From: Salinisphaera sp. LB1
GTDB taxonomy: Bacteria > Pseudomonadota > Gammaproteobacteria > Nevskiales > Salinisphaeraceae
Direction of reading: 5' to 3'
DNA length: 64,000 nt
Assembly (NCBI RefSeq): GCF_003177035.1
Contig: NZ_CP029488.1
Coordinates: 372,001 to 436,000 of the forward strand
A program made the position numbers and the translations under genes. Below the pieces are notes generated by a model. The model was not told the origin of the DNA and did not search any database. It saw nothing but the letters and a program-made list of their open reading frames with translations. Position 1 is the stretch's first letter, and every line of letters begins with the position of its first letter. Positions 1-8,745 of the stretch are shown piece by piece.

Positions 1-1
1 G

Positions 2-124
2 CACCACTGGCTGATCCTGCACGGGCGGTATGTATGCAAGGCCCGCAAACCGGCCTGCGACGCCTGCGTTATCGTCGACCTGTGCGAATACAAGCACAAG
101 AACCTGCAAGGAGCCACCGAATGA
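2..124 (+). CDS. nth: Endonuclease III, C-terminal end (partial)
   Basis: This is the last 40 residues of a protein whose 5' part lies outside the window. The tail carries four cysteines spaced C-x6-C-x2-C-x5-C (about residues 12 to 28 of the fragment), the [4Fe-4S] signature that closes endonuclease III. The preceding [17 protein letters not shown] is typical of Nth. The enzyme is a base-excision-repair DNA glycosylase/AP lyase for oxidised pyrimidines. Its TGA overlaps the ATG of the next gene (ATGA), so the two are probably translated from one message. Only the tail is visible, but the iron-sulfur motif makes the call firm. Confidence 0.88.
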   Translation, partial: HHWLILHGRYVCKARKPACDACVIVDLCEYKHKNLQGATE

Positions 125-780
125 GTTCGTCACACCAGGCCGAAGCCTTCTCGCACCGCGGCACGCCGCGCATCTTCTGTATCGGGCGCAACTATGCCAA
201 GCACATCGAGGAACTGAACAACACGCTGCCCGGCGCCGAATGCGTGATCTTCATGAAGCCGGCTTCCGCTCTGGTCGCGCCCGATGAGGCAGTCCGTCTG
301 CCGGTCGGGCTCGGCGAGATCCACCACGAAGCCGAACTGGTGGTGGAGATCGGCCTGGGCGGCCGCGATATCCGCCCCGAGGCCGCGCGCGAGCATATCC
401 GCGGCGTCGGTCTCGGGCTGGATCTGACGCTGCGCGCCGTGCAGACCGAACTCAAGCACAGCGGCGAGCCCTGGGAACGCGCCAAGGCCTTCGACGCGAG
501 CGCCCCGCTGGGCCCGATGGTACCGCTTGGCGAAAACATGGATCTCGGCGATCTGCATTTCGAGCTGGCGGTGGACGGCGAAGTGCGCCAGTCCGGGCAT
601 ACCGCACACATGCTGGTGGGCGTTGCCGACCTGATTGCGGTGGTCAGCCGGACCTGGGCGTTAATGCCGGGCGATCTCATCTTCACCGGCACGCCGGAGG
701 GCGTCGGGGCAATCGAACCCGGCCAGCATCTCAAGCTGTCGGGGCCAGGGCTGGCCGGCGCGGCATGGACGCTGGCCTGA
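121..780 (+). CDS. Fumarylacetoacetate hydrolase (FAH) family protein, YcgM-like
   Basis: A 219-residue protein with the compact FAH fold. [15 protein letters not shown] near the N terminus, the metal-binding E-x-E segment ([11 protein letters not shown]), and the C-terminal [16 protein letters not shown] are family hallmarks. Members of this size (YcgM/FAHD1 type) are acylpyruvases or oxaloacetate decarboxylases that need Mg2+ or Mn2+; the exact substrate cannot be read from sequence. I start it at the ATG at 121, which overlaps the nth stop, because a longer in-frame extension would run inside nth and has no homology-like content. Pairing with nth suggests a shared transcript. Confidence 0.9.
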   Translation: MSSSHQAEAFSHRGTPRIFCIGRNYAKHIEELNNTLPGAECVIFMKPASALVAPDEAVRLPVGLGEIHHEAELVVEIGLGGRDIRPEAAREHIRGVGLGLDLTLRAVQTELKHSGEPWERAKAFDASAPLGPMVPLGENMDLGDLHFELAVDGEVRQSGHTAHMLVGVADLIAVVSRTWALMPGDLIFTGTPEGVGAIEPGQHLKLSGPGLAGAAWTLA

Positions 781-991
781 CGCACAGCCGCCGCGGCCTC
801 ATCGCCCGTACGTTCGCACTTGCCCCGGCGACCGGAAACGCGATACCGCGCCCCAATACGGCCCATGGCCGGCCGCCCGAGCCGCGCGGGCCGCAGACGT
901 CGTCCATGGCCAAAGCCGGCGCATGCCGTGCCGGCCCGAGTCGAGCACCGGTGCATGCCGGCGCCGGGGGCGACCGCGCGGCGCGGATGAA

Positions 992-1723
992 TCAGCCGAT
1001 CGCAGCCGAGGCTGAAGTATCGAGGCTGGCGCCCGCCAGCGCCTTGACGCGGTCCTCATCGGCCGCGAGTTCCGCGGCTGAGCCCTCGTGCACGATTGCA
1101 CCATCGCCCAGCACGTAGGCGCGATCGGCATCGCGCAGCGCCAACCAGGCGTTCTGCTCAACCAGCAATACGGCGATGCCCTCGTCACGCATGGCCACCA
1201 CGGTCTTCATCACCTCCTCCACGATCACTGGCGCGAGGCCCTGCGAGGGCTCGTCGAGGATCAGGAAGCGCGGATTGAGCAGCAGCGCGCGGGCGATCGC
1301 GAGCATTTCCTGTTCGCCGCCGGACAACTGCCCGCCCTTGCTGGTACGGCGCTCGGCCAGGCGCGGAAACAGTTCGTACACCGTATCCAGTGTCCAGCGG
1401 CCGCTCGTAGCCGCCGGGACCCGGAGATTGTCATGCACCGTGAGATGGCCGAATATCTTGCGGCCTTCCGGCACATAGCCCACACCGAGCTTGGCAATCC
1501 GGTGCGGCGGCCAGCCGGTTACATCCTTGCCGAACAACTGGATGCGGCCCTTGCGCGGCGGCGTCAGGCCCATGAGCGAGCGCAGGGTCGTGGTCTTGCC
1601 GGCGCCGTTGCGCCCCAGCAGCGTGACGATCTCGCCCGCCGCCACCCGCAGCGAGACACCATGCAGGATGTGGCTCTTGCCGTAGTAGGTATGCAATTGA
1701 TCGGCATGCAGGATATCGCTCAT
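992..1723 (-). CDS. livF: Branched-chain amino acid ABC transporter, ATP-binding protein LivF
   Basis: A 243-residue ABC ATPase, the usual LivF length. Walker A is GRNGAGKTT (about residues 37-45), the signature is LSGGEQEM, and Walker B is FLILDEPSQGL, where the SQGL ending is typical of LivF rather than LivG. It would energise a HAAT-type importer together with LivG, LivM, LivH and the periplasmic binding protein encoded upstream. It is the last gene of the operon; its ATG overlaps the livG TGA, a sign of translational coupling. The 268 bases between its stop and the FAH gene hold nothing I recognise. Confidence 0.93.
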   Translation of the reverse strand: MSDILHADQLHTYYGKSHILHGVSLRVAAGEIVTLLGRNGAGKTTTLRSLMGLTPPRKGRIQLFGKDVTGWPPHRIAKLGVGYVPEGRKIFGHLTVHDNLRVPAATSGRWTLDTVYELFPRLAERRTSKGGQLSGGEQEMLAIARALLLNPRFLILDEPSQGLAPVIVEEVMKTVVAMRDEGIAVLLVEQNAWLALRDADRAYVLGDGAIVHEGSAAELAADEDRVKALAGASLDTSASAAIG

Positions 1724-2469
1724 TGCGCCGCCCCCAGATAAGCTGCCTGCACGTCGGCATTGGCCGAGATTTCGGCCGGCGTGCCTTCGGCCAGCAGATG
1801 TCCGTTGTCCAGCACCGTGATGCGATCGGCCACGTTGAAGATGATGCTCATATCGTGCTCGATGAACAGCATGGTGATGCCGCGTTCACGATGAAGATGA
1901 CGAATGAGATCGGTCATACGGTCGGTTTCCTCGTCGCCCATACCAGCGGTCGGCTCGTCGAGCAGCAACAGCCGCGGCTCACGCGCCAGCGCGATGGCGA
2001 TTTCCACCACGCGCTGATCGCCGTGCGCCAGCTCGCCGGCCATGCGGTAAGCAAGATCTTCCAGATGCAGCGTTTGCATCAATTCGTCGATATGGGCACG
2101 GACCTGCCGCCGCCGGGCCGGTGACAGCCATGGGCGCAGATTCAGCCCATGCGCGGTTTCCACGGCAATTTCCAGATTCTCGTACACGCTCAGATCCAGA
2201 AAGATCTCGGTGATCTGAAAGGTGCGGGTCATGCCGCGATGCACCAGTTTTTCCGGCGACACCCCCTTGACCGACTGCCCGTCGAACACCACCTCGCCTT
2301 CGCTGGGCGGAAAGAAACCGCTGATCAGGTTGAACAATGTGGTCTTGCCGGCCCCGTTGGGGCCGATCACGGCCCGCAGCTCGCCCTGCGGCACCTCGAT
2401 CGAGATATTCGACAGGGCGGTGAGCGAGCCGAAGCGACGGGTGACGTTCTGTAACGACAGCAGACTCAT
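1720..2469 (-). CDS. livG: Branched-chain amino acid ABC transporter, ATP-binding protein LivG
   Basis: A 249-residue ATPase beginning MSLLSLQNVTRRFG. Walker A is GPNGAGKTT (about 36-44), followed by the LivG-type FFPPSEGEVVFDG and RTFQITEIF segments. The ABC signature is AHGDQR rather than LSGGQ, as in many LivG/UrtD proteins. Walker B is LLLLDEPTAGM, then DEET. The reading frame stays open upstream through livM in another frame, so a much longer start is possible but spurious; the ATG at 2469 matches the family N terminus and overlaps the livM TGA. Cytoplasmic partner of LivF. Confidence 0.92.
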   Translation of the reverse strand: MSLLSLQNVTRRFGSLTALSNISIEVPQGELRAVIGPNGAGKTTLFNLISGFFPPSEGEVVFDGQSVKGVSPEKLVHRGMTRTFQITEIFLDLSVYENLEIAVETAHGLNLRPWLSPARRRQVRAHIDELMQTLHLEDLAYRMAGELAHGDQRVVEIAIALAREPRLLLLDEPTAGMGDEETDRMTDLIRHLHRERGITMLFIEHDMSIIFNVADRITVLDNGHLLAEGTPAEISANADVQAAYLGAAQ

Positions 2470-3476
2470 TTGTTGAAACGCCCCTGGAAGAAACCGAGCA
2501 GTCCCCAAGGGAAGAACAGCACGGAAAGCACGAAGATCGCACCGATGAACGACATCCAGTTCACCGTGATGCTGCTCAGATAATCCTGCACCACCACGTA
2601 GATCACCGAGCCGACCAGCGGTCCCCAGAAGGTCCGCATGCCGCCGAGTACGCAGATGATCACGAAGTCGCCCGACAGGATCCAGTTCATGTCCTCGGGC
2701 GAGGTGAAGTTGTTCAGCAGCGCATACAGCGCGCCCGCCAGCGCCGCGACGAAGCCCGAGATCGCGAACGCGATCCAGATGTATACCCCGATCGGCAGCC
2801 CGAGAAAGCGCAGGCGCCTGGGATTCTCCCGAATCGCCACGAACGTATGCCCCAGCGGCGAACGCAACACCATCCACACCACCAGACAACCGATGGCGAA
2901 GAAGAACAGGGTGAAGTAATAGAAGTTCGTCGGGTCGTGGATATTGAGCACCCAGTTCCCGAAATGGATGTTGGTACGGGAGAAACCGGTCAGGCCGTCC
3001 TCGCCGCCGGTCAGACTGTTCCAGCGCACCGCGATGAAATAGAACATCTGGCCGATGGCGATCGTAATCATCGCGAAATAGATGCCCTTTCGGCGCACCG
3101 TGAGCGGGCCGAACAGCGTGGCCGCCAGCCCCCCGACGAGCACTCCGACCAGAATCGCCAGCGGCGTGCTGGGCGAGACGAACTTCAGCATCAGCCCGGT
3201 GCCATAGGCGCCGAGCCCGAAATAGGCCGCATGCCCGAAGGACAATCCGCCGGTGAAACCGAGCAGCAGATTGAGGCCGAGGGTGACCAGCGCGAAGATC
3301 AGCACGCGCGTGCCGAGCACCGTGTAGCCGCCGACCAGCGGCAACCAGAACGGCACGGTGAGCAGCAGCGCCCAGATGACCAGCGCGGATACGAGCCGCG
3401 GCAGGTCGATCGCTGGCGTGGTAGCGCGCGCTCCGGTCGCCGCCGGCGATTTCCCTGGGATCGTCGTAGCATTCAT
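2466..3476 (-). CDS. livM: Branched-chain amino acid ABC transporter, permease LivM
   Basis: A 336-residue inner-membrane permease. After a polar N terminus (about 25 residues) come hydrophobic helices with the family motif LGLNLLLGFTGGLSFGHAAYFGLGAYG (here split over about residues 65-92) and the loop ending in FRTxWGPLVGS. These are the LivM hallmarks. It forms the heterodimeric channel with LivH. Start and stop codons overlap both neighbours by four bases (ATGA), so livH-livM-livG-livF are translationally coupled. Confidence 0.93.
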   Translation of the reverse strand: MNATTIPGKSPAATGARATTPAIDLPRLVSALVIWALLLTVPFWLPLVGGYTVLGTRVLIFALVTLGLNLLLGFTGGLSFGHAAYFGLGAYGTGLMLKFVSPSTPLAILVGVLVGGLAATLFGPLTVRRKGIYFAMITIAIGQMFYFIAVRWNSLTGGEDGLTGFSRTNIHFGNWVLNIHDPTNFYYFTLFFFAIGCLVVWMVLRSPLGHTFVAIRENPRRLRFLGLPIGVYIWIAFAISGFVAALAGALYALLNNFTSPEDMNWILSGDFVIICVLGGMRTFWGPLVGSVIYVVVQDYLSSITVNWMSFIGAIFVLSVLFFPWGLLGFFQGRFNK

Positions 3477-4339
3477 TCGAGCAGGCCCTCCTGGCCGAGC
3501 AATCCGCGCGGGCGCACGACGAGCACCACACCCATGATTACGTAAATCACCACGTCACTGGCGGCCGGATAATAGGTGGTGACGATGCCGGCCGCCACAC
3601 CAATGATGATGCCGCCAAGCAGGCTGCCGAGCAGGCTGCCCACACCGCCGACGATGATGGCCACGAAACTCGGCATGATCAGCGAGGCCCCCATGGTCGG
3701 GGTCAGGCCGAGACGCCCGGCCGCGAGTACGCCGGCCAGTCCCGCGAACAGGATGCCGACGCCGAAGTTGATCGCGCGCAGCTGATAGATGTTGATGCCC
3801 AGTGCGGAAACGGTTTCCAGATCGGCATTGCCAGCCCGAATGCGCACCCCGATCCGGGTATAGCGCAGCAGCGCGAACAGCGAACCGATCGCCAGCAGCG
3901 CCAGCACCACCAGAAACACGCGATAGCCGGTGACGAAGAAATAAGTCTGGCTCAGTGGGTGGCTCAGCGCAGCCGGCACATTGAACGGCAGGCCGTTCGC
4001 GCCCCAGAAGGTGCGGATCAAGTCCTCCATGATCATCGCCAGACCGAAGGTCAGCAGCAGGCTGAACAACGGATCGCGCGAATACAGCGGCCGGATCAGC
4101 ACGCGTTCGACGACCAGGCCCAGCAACCCCACGATGAACGGCGAGACGATCAACGCACCCCAGAAGCCGATGACGGGCGACAGGCTGTAGGCGATATAGC
4201 CACCCAGCGCCAGGAACCCGCCATGAGAAAAATTGATGATCCCGTTCAGTCCCAGGATCAGGGACAGGCCCAAGGCCATCAGCGCATAGAAAATGCCGAT
4301 GATCAGGCCGTTGAAGATATTGAACAGCAGAAGTTCCAT
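3473..4339 (-). CDS. livH: Branched-chain amino acid ABC transporter, permease LivH
   Basis: A 288-residue membrane protein with about eight hydrophobic segments. The N-terminal motif YALMALGLSLILGLNGIINF followed by SHGGFLALGGY is diagnostic of LivH, and the C-terminal RPRGLLGQEG is equally typical. It sits 79 bases downstream of the binding-protein gene and overlaps livM. It forms the transmembrane pore with LivM. Substrate is not fixed by the permease sequence: HAAT systems also move urea, amides or aromatic acids. Confidence 0.93.
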   Translation of the reverse strand: MELLLFNIFNGLIIGIFYALMALGLSLILGLNGIINFSHGGFLALGGYIAYSLSPVIGFWGALIVSPFIVGLLGLVVERVLIRPLYSRDPLFSLLLTFGLAMIMEDLIRTFWGANGLPFNVPAALSHPLSQTYFFVTGYRVFLVVLALLAIGSLFALLRYTRIGVRIRAGNADLETVSALGINIYQLRAINFGVGILFAGLAGVLAAGRLGLTPTMGASLIMPSFVAIIVGGVGSLLGSLLGGIIIGVAAGIVTTYYPAASDVVIYVIMGVVLVVRPRGLLGQEGLLE

Positions 4340-4381
4340 TCACCCACCTCGCCTAGCGGAAAAGCGCCCCTGGCATGAAGC

Positions 4382-4409
4382 GCGGGCCGGCGCGCTCGCT
4401 CCGGCCCGC
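4382..4409 (-). other. GC-rich intra-operon hairpin between binding-protein gene and livH
   Basis: GCGGGCCGG at 4382-4390 and CCGGCCCGC at 4401-4409 form a perfect nine-pair stem with a ten-base loop. It lies just after the binding-protein stop and before livH, with no T-tract. Hairpins in this position in ABC operons often protect the upstream message and give excess binding protein. The role here is inferred from position. Confidence 0.5.
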
Positions 4410-4418
4410 GCCATTCCA

Positions 4419-5681
4419 CTACGACGGATAAGTCATCTTGCAGCCCTTCTCCGCGACCGAGCGGGCGATCTTGCTGGAATCCACCACGTCGGCGACGTTG
4501 AACAGATCCGGATACTTGCCGTTCGACTTGATCGTGCCCGGATATTCGCTACCGATGAGCTGGTGGTCACCCGCACGATAGACGGCCTTGTTCGGCTGCA
4601 GCGCCACCTCCGGCGGCAGCTCCAGCCCCTCGAGCGCTCGGGCGACCTTGCGTGCATCCAGCGACTTGGCTTTTTCGGCGGCCAATGCCAGGGCGTGCGC
4701 GCTGGCGAAGCCGAACCAGCTGCGCGCGCTGGGCGTGCTGCCGTTGTTGGCCTTGCGATACGAATCCACGAAATCCGCAACATGGGGCACGTTGGGTTGA
4801 TCCCAGTACCACTCCATGTTCCACATGCCGTAGCGCGCAGCATCGGGCAGCGACTGCAGCACCTCAAGCTCCATCATCGGCCCGCCTACGCCCATGCTCT
4901 TGTTCAGACCGAACTGCGTCGCCTGCTTGAGGGTGTTGATCATGTCGTCGCCCGCGCCCAGTACGATGAGCACGTCCGGGTTGGCCGACTTCGCCTTGAT
5001 CAGATACGACGAAAAGTCCGTCGTGCCCAGCGGCGCCAGCGCGTTGCCGGCTTCACTGCCGCCCGCCTGCTTCAGCTGGGTCAGATAATCGGCGTGCAGG
5101 GCGTGGCCGAAGGAATAGTCCGGCGTGATGAAGTACCAGCGCTTGCCGTATTTATCGAAGATGGACTGAAAGTCGCCCGCGGTGAGCAGCCAGGTCGTGG
5201 AACAGGTACGGAACGTGTTCCAGCTGCACTTGTCGCCGGTGACCGAGTCGGCGTGCCCGCCGATATCCATGTAGATGGTGTTCATGTCGCGCGCCGCCTG
5301 CGACACCGCCAGTGCCACCGAGGACGATACCGCGCCCATCAGGAAGTGAACCTTATCGCGGTTGACCAGCTTGCGGGCCTTCTGCACCGACTGGCCGACA
5401 TTGGCCGCACTGTCCTCGACCAACAGCTGTAGCGGCCGGCCCATCACACCCCCCTTGGCATTGATCTGGTCGACGGCCAGTCGCGCGCCGGCGATCTGGT
5501 TGCCGCCGAGTGCGGCATAGGTGCCGGTCTGCGGGTCGATCTGGCCAATCTTGATCGGATTGTCACTCTTGGCAAAAGCGCTCACCGCTGGATAGAACAG
5601 GGTGGACGCGCCGACCGCGGCCCCCGCCTTGAGCAGGGTTCTGCGGTTGATCTTGTAATCGTCGAAGTCGAATACGCTCAT
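4419..5681 (-). CDS. ABC transporter periplasmic substrate-binding protein (branched-chain amino acid type)
   Basis: A 420-residue type I periplasmic binding protein (Peripla_BP_6-like). The N terminus has NRRTLLKAGAAVGAS followed by a hydrophobic stretch ending AVSAFA, which resembles a Tat signal (RR then hydrophobic core, AxA cleavage near residue 37). The mature part begins with KIGQIDPQTGTYAALGG and contains LAVDQINAKGGVMGR, the classic LivJ-type ligand-site entry. It starts the ABC operon. The ligand could be a branched-chain amino acid, amide, urea or aromatic acid; nothing in sequence decides this. The ATG follows an AGGAGAG ribosome site. An attenuator-like hairpin lies about 33 bases upstream on the same strand. 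Confidence 0.9.
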   Translation of the reverse strand: MSVFDFDDYKINRRTLLKAGAAVGASTLFYPAVSAFAKSDNPIKIGQIDPQTGTYAALGGNQIAGARLAVDQINAKGGVMGRPLQLLVEDSAANVGQSVQKARKLVNRDKVHFLMGAVSSSVALAVSQAARDMNTIYMDIGGHADSVTGDKCSWNTFRTCSTTWLLTAGDFQSIFDKYGKRWYFITPDYSFGHALHADYLTQLKQAGGSEAGNALAPLGTTDFSSYLIKAKSANPDVLIVLGAGDDMINTLKQATQFGLNKSMGVGGPMMELEVLQSLPDAARYGMWNMEWYWDQPNVPHVADFVDSYRKANNGSTPSARSWFGFASAHALALAAEKAKSLDARKVARALEGLELPPEVALQPNKAVYRAGDHQLIGSEYPGTIKSNGKYPDLFNVADVVDSSKIARSVAEKGCKMTYPS

Positions 5682-5713
5682 TTTTTCTGGCTCTCCTCGC
5701 TGGTGACGGTGCT

Positions 5714-5747
5714 AAAAAAACCCCGACCGCCGCGGCGATCAGGGTTT
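5714..5747 (-). terminator. Intrinsic terminator in the leader of the ABC operon (candidate attenuator)
   Basis: On the minus strand AAACCCTGATCGC and GCGGTCGGGGTTT pair into a 13-base-pair stem (two G-U wobbles) closed by a CGCG loop and followed directly by a run of T residues. It ends 33 bases before the binding-protein start codon and points in the same direction, so read-through must be possible for the operon to be expressed. A 14-codon ORF ends 43 bases before the stem. Attenuation is inferred; the hairpin itself is plain in the sequence. Confidence 0.7.
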
Positions 5748-5790
5748 GGGCACTTGGGAATACGGATCGAAACGATGGCACATGGGCCGG

Positions 5791-5835
5791 TCATCGGATG
5801 GCTGTTTTGAACATGCGGACGATAAAGCAATACAT
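5791..5835 (-). CDS. Candidate 14-residue leader peptide of the ABC operon
   Basis: An ATG preceded by GGGAG at six-base spacing opens a 15-codon frame reading MYCFIVRMFKTAIR and then TGA. It lies between a consensus -35 box about 190 bases upstream and the terminator hairpin 43 bases downstream. The peptide contains Ile, Val, Ile, two Phe and two Met codons, a modest enrichment in hydrophobic residues. This could be a ribosome-mediated attenuation leader, but the residue bias is weaker than in classic leu or ilv leaders. Nothing proves translation. Confidence 0.4.
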   Translation of the reverse strand: MYCFIVRMFKTAIR

Positions 5836-5999
5836 CACGAGCTCCCGCGCCTGAATCCGGCAACGCGACCGCGCGCCCGCCGAGCACGACGCCGTGCGGC
5901 GCCCGTACATTCGCCATCTGTTCCACACTCCCCCCTTTTCGCCGCGTCGCCATGCCAGGGCGGACCGCAGCCGAACCTCATCTTTCTTCCTAGAACGAT

Positions 6000-6028
6000 G
6001 AGTTACCAAGGCCTTGAAAAACTGTCAA
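6000..6028 (-). promoter_or_regulatory. Possible sigma-70 promoter of the ABC operon
   Basis: On the minus strand a perfect TTGACA (6028-6023) is followed after 17 bases by TAACTC (6005-6000), a weak -10. Transcription from here would give a leader of about 310 bases containing the small ORF and terminator. Confidence 0.35.
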
Positions 6029-6225
6029 GAAACGTGATCACTATCGGCACGCTCACCGCTTCACGGGCACGCGTCCGGCGCTCTTGCAGCTCGCGTTTCG
6101 GCGCCCCGAAGCCGTCAACGCATGGGCACACGCCTCACATCGCATCAGCGCCCTGCGGGCTCGCCCATTAGTCGCATGGCAAGGCGACTGCCCCTGACGC
6201 GGCCTCGATTGCGCACGATTTAGAT

Positions 6226-6244
6226 GATGCATAATGCATGCATC
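6226..6244. promoter_or_regulatory. Operator-like palindrome
   Basis: GATGCAT (6226-6232) and ATGCATC (6238-6244) are a perfect seven-base inverted repeat with a five-base spacer in an AT-richer pocket. The geometry fits a dimeric repressor site. No regulator gene lies next to it. Confidence 0.35.
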
Positions 6245-6486
6245 TCGACAGATTCCACGGCCGCCGGGCAGGCGCGCGGTGGCCGGCCGAGCCGTCCCCA
6301 AGGTTGCCTGATGGGCCGCACGCTTTGCATTGACGGTGCCGGGCGCGACGCCCCGGGCCGCAGCCCTTTCGTCGGAAATCGACCCGCGGCCTCGTCGTCG
6401 CCCGGCCGCGGCCGGCCGTCCCCCGAAACGCAAACCGCCGGCTCAAGGGCCGGCGGTCTGCGCAGGGTGCGAGGCACGATGCTCGA

Positions 6487-7368
6487 CTAGTTTCCGCTAC
6501 CCGCGCTGCTGCCCGAGTCGCCATTCGAGCTGTCGCTCGAACCGGAACTGTCACCCGAATTGCCGTTGCCACTCGAGCCCGCGCCCTTGTTCTTCTGCAC
6601 GCTGATCAGTTTCACGTCGAAGATCAGGGTTTCATTCGGGCCAATCTTCGAACCGGCACCACGCTCGCCGTAGGCCAGATCCGGCGGGATGAACAGCTTG
6701 TATTCACCGCCGGCGTGCATCAGCTGAAGGGCCTCGGTCCAGCCCGGGATCACGGCATTGACCGGGAAGGTCACCGGCTTGCCACGCTTTTTCGAACTGT
6801 CGAAGACGGTGCCGTCGATCAGCTTGCCGGTATAGTCCACGGTCACGCTATCGTTGGCGTCCGGCTGCGGACCGTCACCCTTCTTGATCACCTTGTACTG
6901 CAGACCGTCCTTGAGCGTCTTCACGCCGGGCTTGGTCTTGTTCTGGGCCAGAAACTTCTGGCCGGCCTTGAGATTGGCTACGGCCTTCTGTTGCTGCTGC
7001 TTCTTCTGGGCGGCTTCCATGTCGGATACCACGCCCTGCATCACGGTATGCAGTTGCTTCTGGCTCAGCTTGGTCTTACCGCCACTGACCACATCACGCA
7101 CGCCCTGGGTCAGTTGGTCGAGATCCACATCCATCGGCAGATCCTTGAGCGAATTGCCGATGTCCATACCCAGCGCATAACTGCGTTTTTCCTTCTTGTT
7201 GGCGAACTGCTCGGACGCGCCGGCCTTGGCCTTGGCATTGTCGGCCTGGCTCGTGCTCGATCCGGACTGGCTGTTATCGCCGCCGGACTGAGTATTGTCC
7301 GAGCCCGACTGGTTGCCGCACGCCGTCAGCGCGAAAGCGCAGGCAAACAGTGCAATCGTTCGTTTCAT
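6487..7368 (-). CDS. fkpA: FKBP-type peptidyl-prolyl cis-trans isomerase lipoprotein
   Basis: A 293-residue FkpA/Mip-type isomerase. The start at 7368 (MKRTIALFACAFALTACG) is chosen over an upstream in-frame ATG because it gives a compact lipoprotein signal with lipobox LTAC and sits behind AGGAAAGAGG. A Ser/Gly/Asn/Gln-rich linker follows, then the helical dimerisation domain (SYALGMDIGNSLKD) and a C-terminal FKBP domain with VDYTGKLIDGTVFDSS, IPGWTEALQLM and FIPPDLAYGERGAG. The final 30 residues are a second Ser/Gly/Asn/Asp-rich tail. The lipobox places it in the envelope, where it would assist protein folding. The two low-complexity arms at both ends are unusual in extent. Confidence 0.88.
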   Translation of the reverse strand: MKRTIALFACAFALTACGNQSGSDNTQSGGDNSQSGSSTSQADNAKAKAGASEQFANKKEKRSYALGMDIGNSLKDLPMDVDLDQLTQGVRDVVSGGKTKLSQKQLHTVMQGVVSDMEAAQKKQQQQKAVANLKAGQKFLAQNKTKPGVKTLKDGLQYKVIKKGDGPQPDANDSVTVDYTGKLIDGTVFDSSKKRGKPVTFPVNAVIPGWTEALQLMHAGGEYKLFIPPDLAYGERGAGSKIGPNETLIFDVKLISVQKNKGAGSSGNGNSGDSSGSSDSSNGDSGSSAGSGN

Positions 7369-7432
7369 GGCCTCTTTCCTATCCATTGTGGCAAGGCAAG
7401 CCTACGTGAAAGGCTTGGTCAGCTAAAGCATG

Positions 7433-8644
7433 TCAGCGCTGGCGGTGACCAAGGCGCAACCGCAGCGCATTCAGGCGGATAAAGCCGGCCGCGTCCTTCT
7501 GGTCATAGGCGCCGCGGTCGTCCTCGAAGGTGGCGATGGCCTGGTCGAACAGGCTGTCCGATTCCGACGCCCGGCCGACTACGCTCACCGCACCCTTGTA
7601 CAGCTTCACGCGCACCACGCCGTTGACGTGCGTCTGCGACTGGTCGATCGCGGCCTGCAGCATCTCACGCTCGGGCGAGAACCAGTAGCCGTTGTAGATC
7701 AGCTTGGCATAGCGCGGCATCAACTCGTCCTTGAGATGCGCCGCCTCGCGATCCAGCGTGATCGACTCGATCGCGCGATGCGCCTTGAGCATGACCGTGC
7801 CGCCCGGCGTTTCATAGCAACCACGCGACTTCATGCCGACATAACGGTTCTCGACGATGTCGATCCGGCCGATGCCGTGCGCGCCGGCCCGTTCATTCAA
7901 CTTCGCCAGCACCTGATACGGCGTGAGCGGCTCGCCGTCGATGGCGACGATATCGCCCCGCTCGAAGGTCAGGTCGATCTCCTGCGGGGCATCCGGCGCG
8001 GCTTCCGGCGCCACGCTCCATTCCCACATCGAATCCTCGGCCGGCGTCCACGGGTCTTCCAGCACGCCGCCTTCATAGGAGATGTGCAACGCGTTGGCGT
8101 CGGTGGAATAAGGCGAGCCGCCATCGACCTTCTTGCGGATGTCGATGCCGTGGGCCTCGGCATAGGCCAGCAGCCGCTCGCGCGAATTCAGGTTCCACTC
8201 GCGCCACGGCGCAATGACCTGGATGCCGGGCATCAGCGCATAGGCGGACAGCTCGAACCTCACTTGGTCATTGCCCTTGCCGGTCGCGCCGTGCGCAATG
8301 GCGTCGGCACCGGTCGCCTGCGCGATTTCGACCAGTCGCTTGGAGATCAGCGGGCGCGCGATCGACGTGCCAAGCAGGTACTCGCCTTCGTAGATCGCGT
8401 TGGCGCGGAACATGGGATAAACGAAATCGCGCACGAACTCTTCGCGAAGATCGTCGATGAAGACTTCCTTCACGCCGAGTTTCTCGGCCTTGGGCCGGAC
8501 TTCGTCGAGTTCCTCGCCCTGGCCGATGTCGGCGGTGAACGTCACCACCTCGCAATCGTACTCATCCTGTAACCACTTCAGGATGACCGAGGTATCGAGG
8601 CCGCCGGAGTAAGCCAGCACGACCTTGCGCACGTCACTGCTCAT
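7433..8644 (-). CDS. argG: Argininosuccinate synthase
   Basis: A 403-residue enzyme that joins citrulline and aspartate using ATP, the penultimate step of arginine synthesis. The N-terminal [19 protein letters not shown] is the P-loop-like ATP motif of the family. [25 protein letters not shown] and [19 protein letters not shown] are all present. I start at the ATG at 8644 ([15 protein letters not shown]), not at an upstream in-frame start 21 codons earlier, because family members begin just before the YSGG loop. A weak inverted repeat (CAAGCC/GGCTTG, 7397-7417) lies behind it. It is divergent from rnt. Confidence 0.95.
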   Translation of the reverse strand: MSSDVRKVVLAYSGGLDTSVILKWLQDEYDCEVVTFTADIGQGEELDEVRPKAEKLGVKEVFIDDLREEFVRDFVYPMFRANAIYEGEYLLGTSIARPLISKRLVEIAQATGADAIAHGATGKGNDQVRFELSAYALMPGIQVIAPWREWNLNSRERLLAYAEAHGIDIRKKVDGGSPYSTDANALHISYEGGVLEDPWTPAEDSMWEWSVAPEAAPDAPQEIDLTFERGDIVAIDGEPLTPYQVLAKLNERAGAHGIGRIDIVENRYVGMKSRGCYETPGGTVMLKAHRAIESITLDREAAHLKDELMPRYAKLIYNGYWFSPEREMLQAAIDQSQTHVNGVVRVKLYKGAVSVVGRASESDSLFDQAIATFEDDRGAYDQKDAAGFIRLNALRLRLGHRQR

Positions 8645-8745
8645 TGCTGCAATCCGCTGCCGTAGGAGTGTTTGAAGGCCGCTCAGTATACAGAATCGCG
8701 TCGCCACCGGTCCCGCCGAAGCAGCGCAGCTGCTACCATGCGGCC

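Larger units (their letters stand above)
5836..6486. other. Intergenic region between ABC operon and FKBP gene
   Basis: About 650 bases without a convincing gene. It contains the candidate ABC-operon promoter (6000-6028), an isolated palindrome GATGCAT-N5-ATGCATC at 6226-6244, and a hairpin ACCGCCGGC/GCCGGCGGT at 6435-6459 just beyond the FKBP gene stop, which could end that message although it lacks a T-tract. The open frames here have low-complexity Arg/Ala/Pro-rich translations and no ribosome sites. Confidence 0.5.

Noticed and set aside
1720-3531. 603-codon frame covering livG and much of livM
   Set aside because: The first 350 codons are an out-of-frame reading of livM that happens to stay open. 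The LivG domain starts at 2469.
4419-5681. Urea transporter (UrtA) identity for the binding protein
   Set aside because: The LivG partner has a GM-DEET stretch shared with UrtD, but the operon has four other genes in liv order, and no urease or urt-specific features are present. Substrate left open.
5678-5953. 91-codon frame overlapping the binding-protein ATG
   Set aside because: It would be translated through the terminator hairpin and has no ribosome site or domain. The shorter leader ORF in another frame has better signals.
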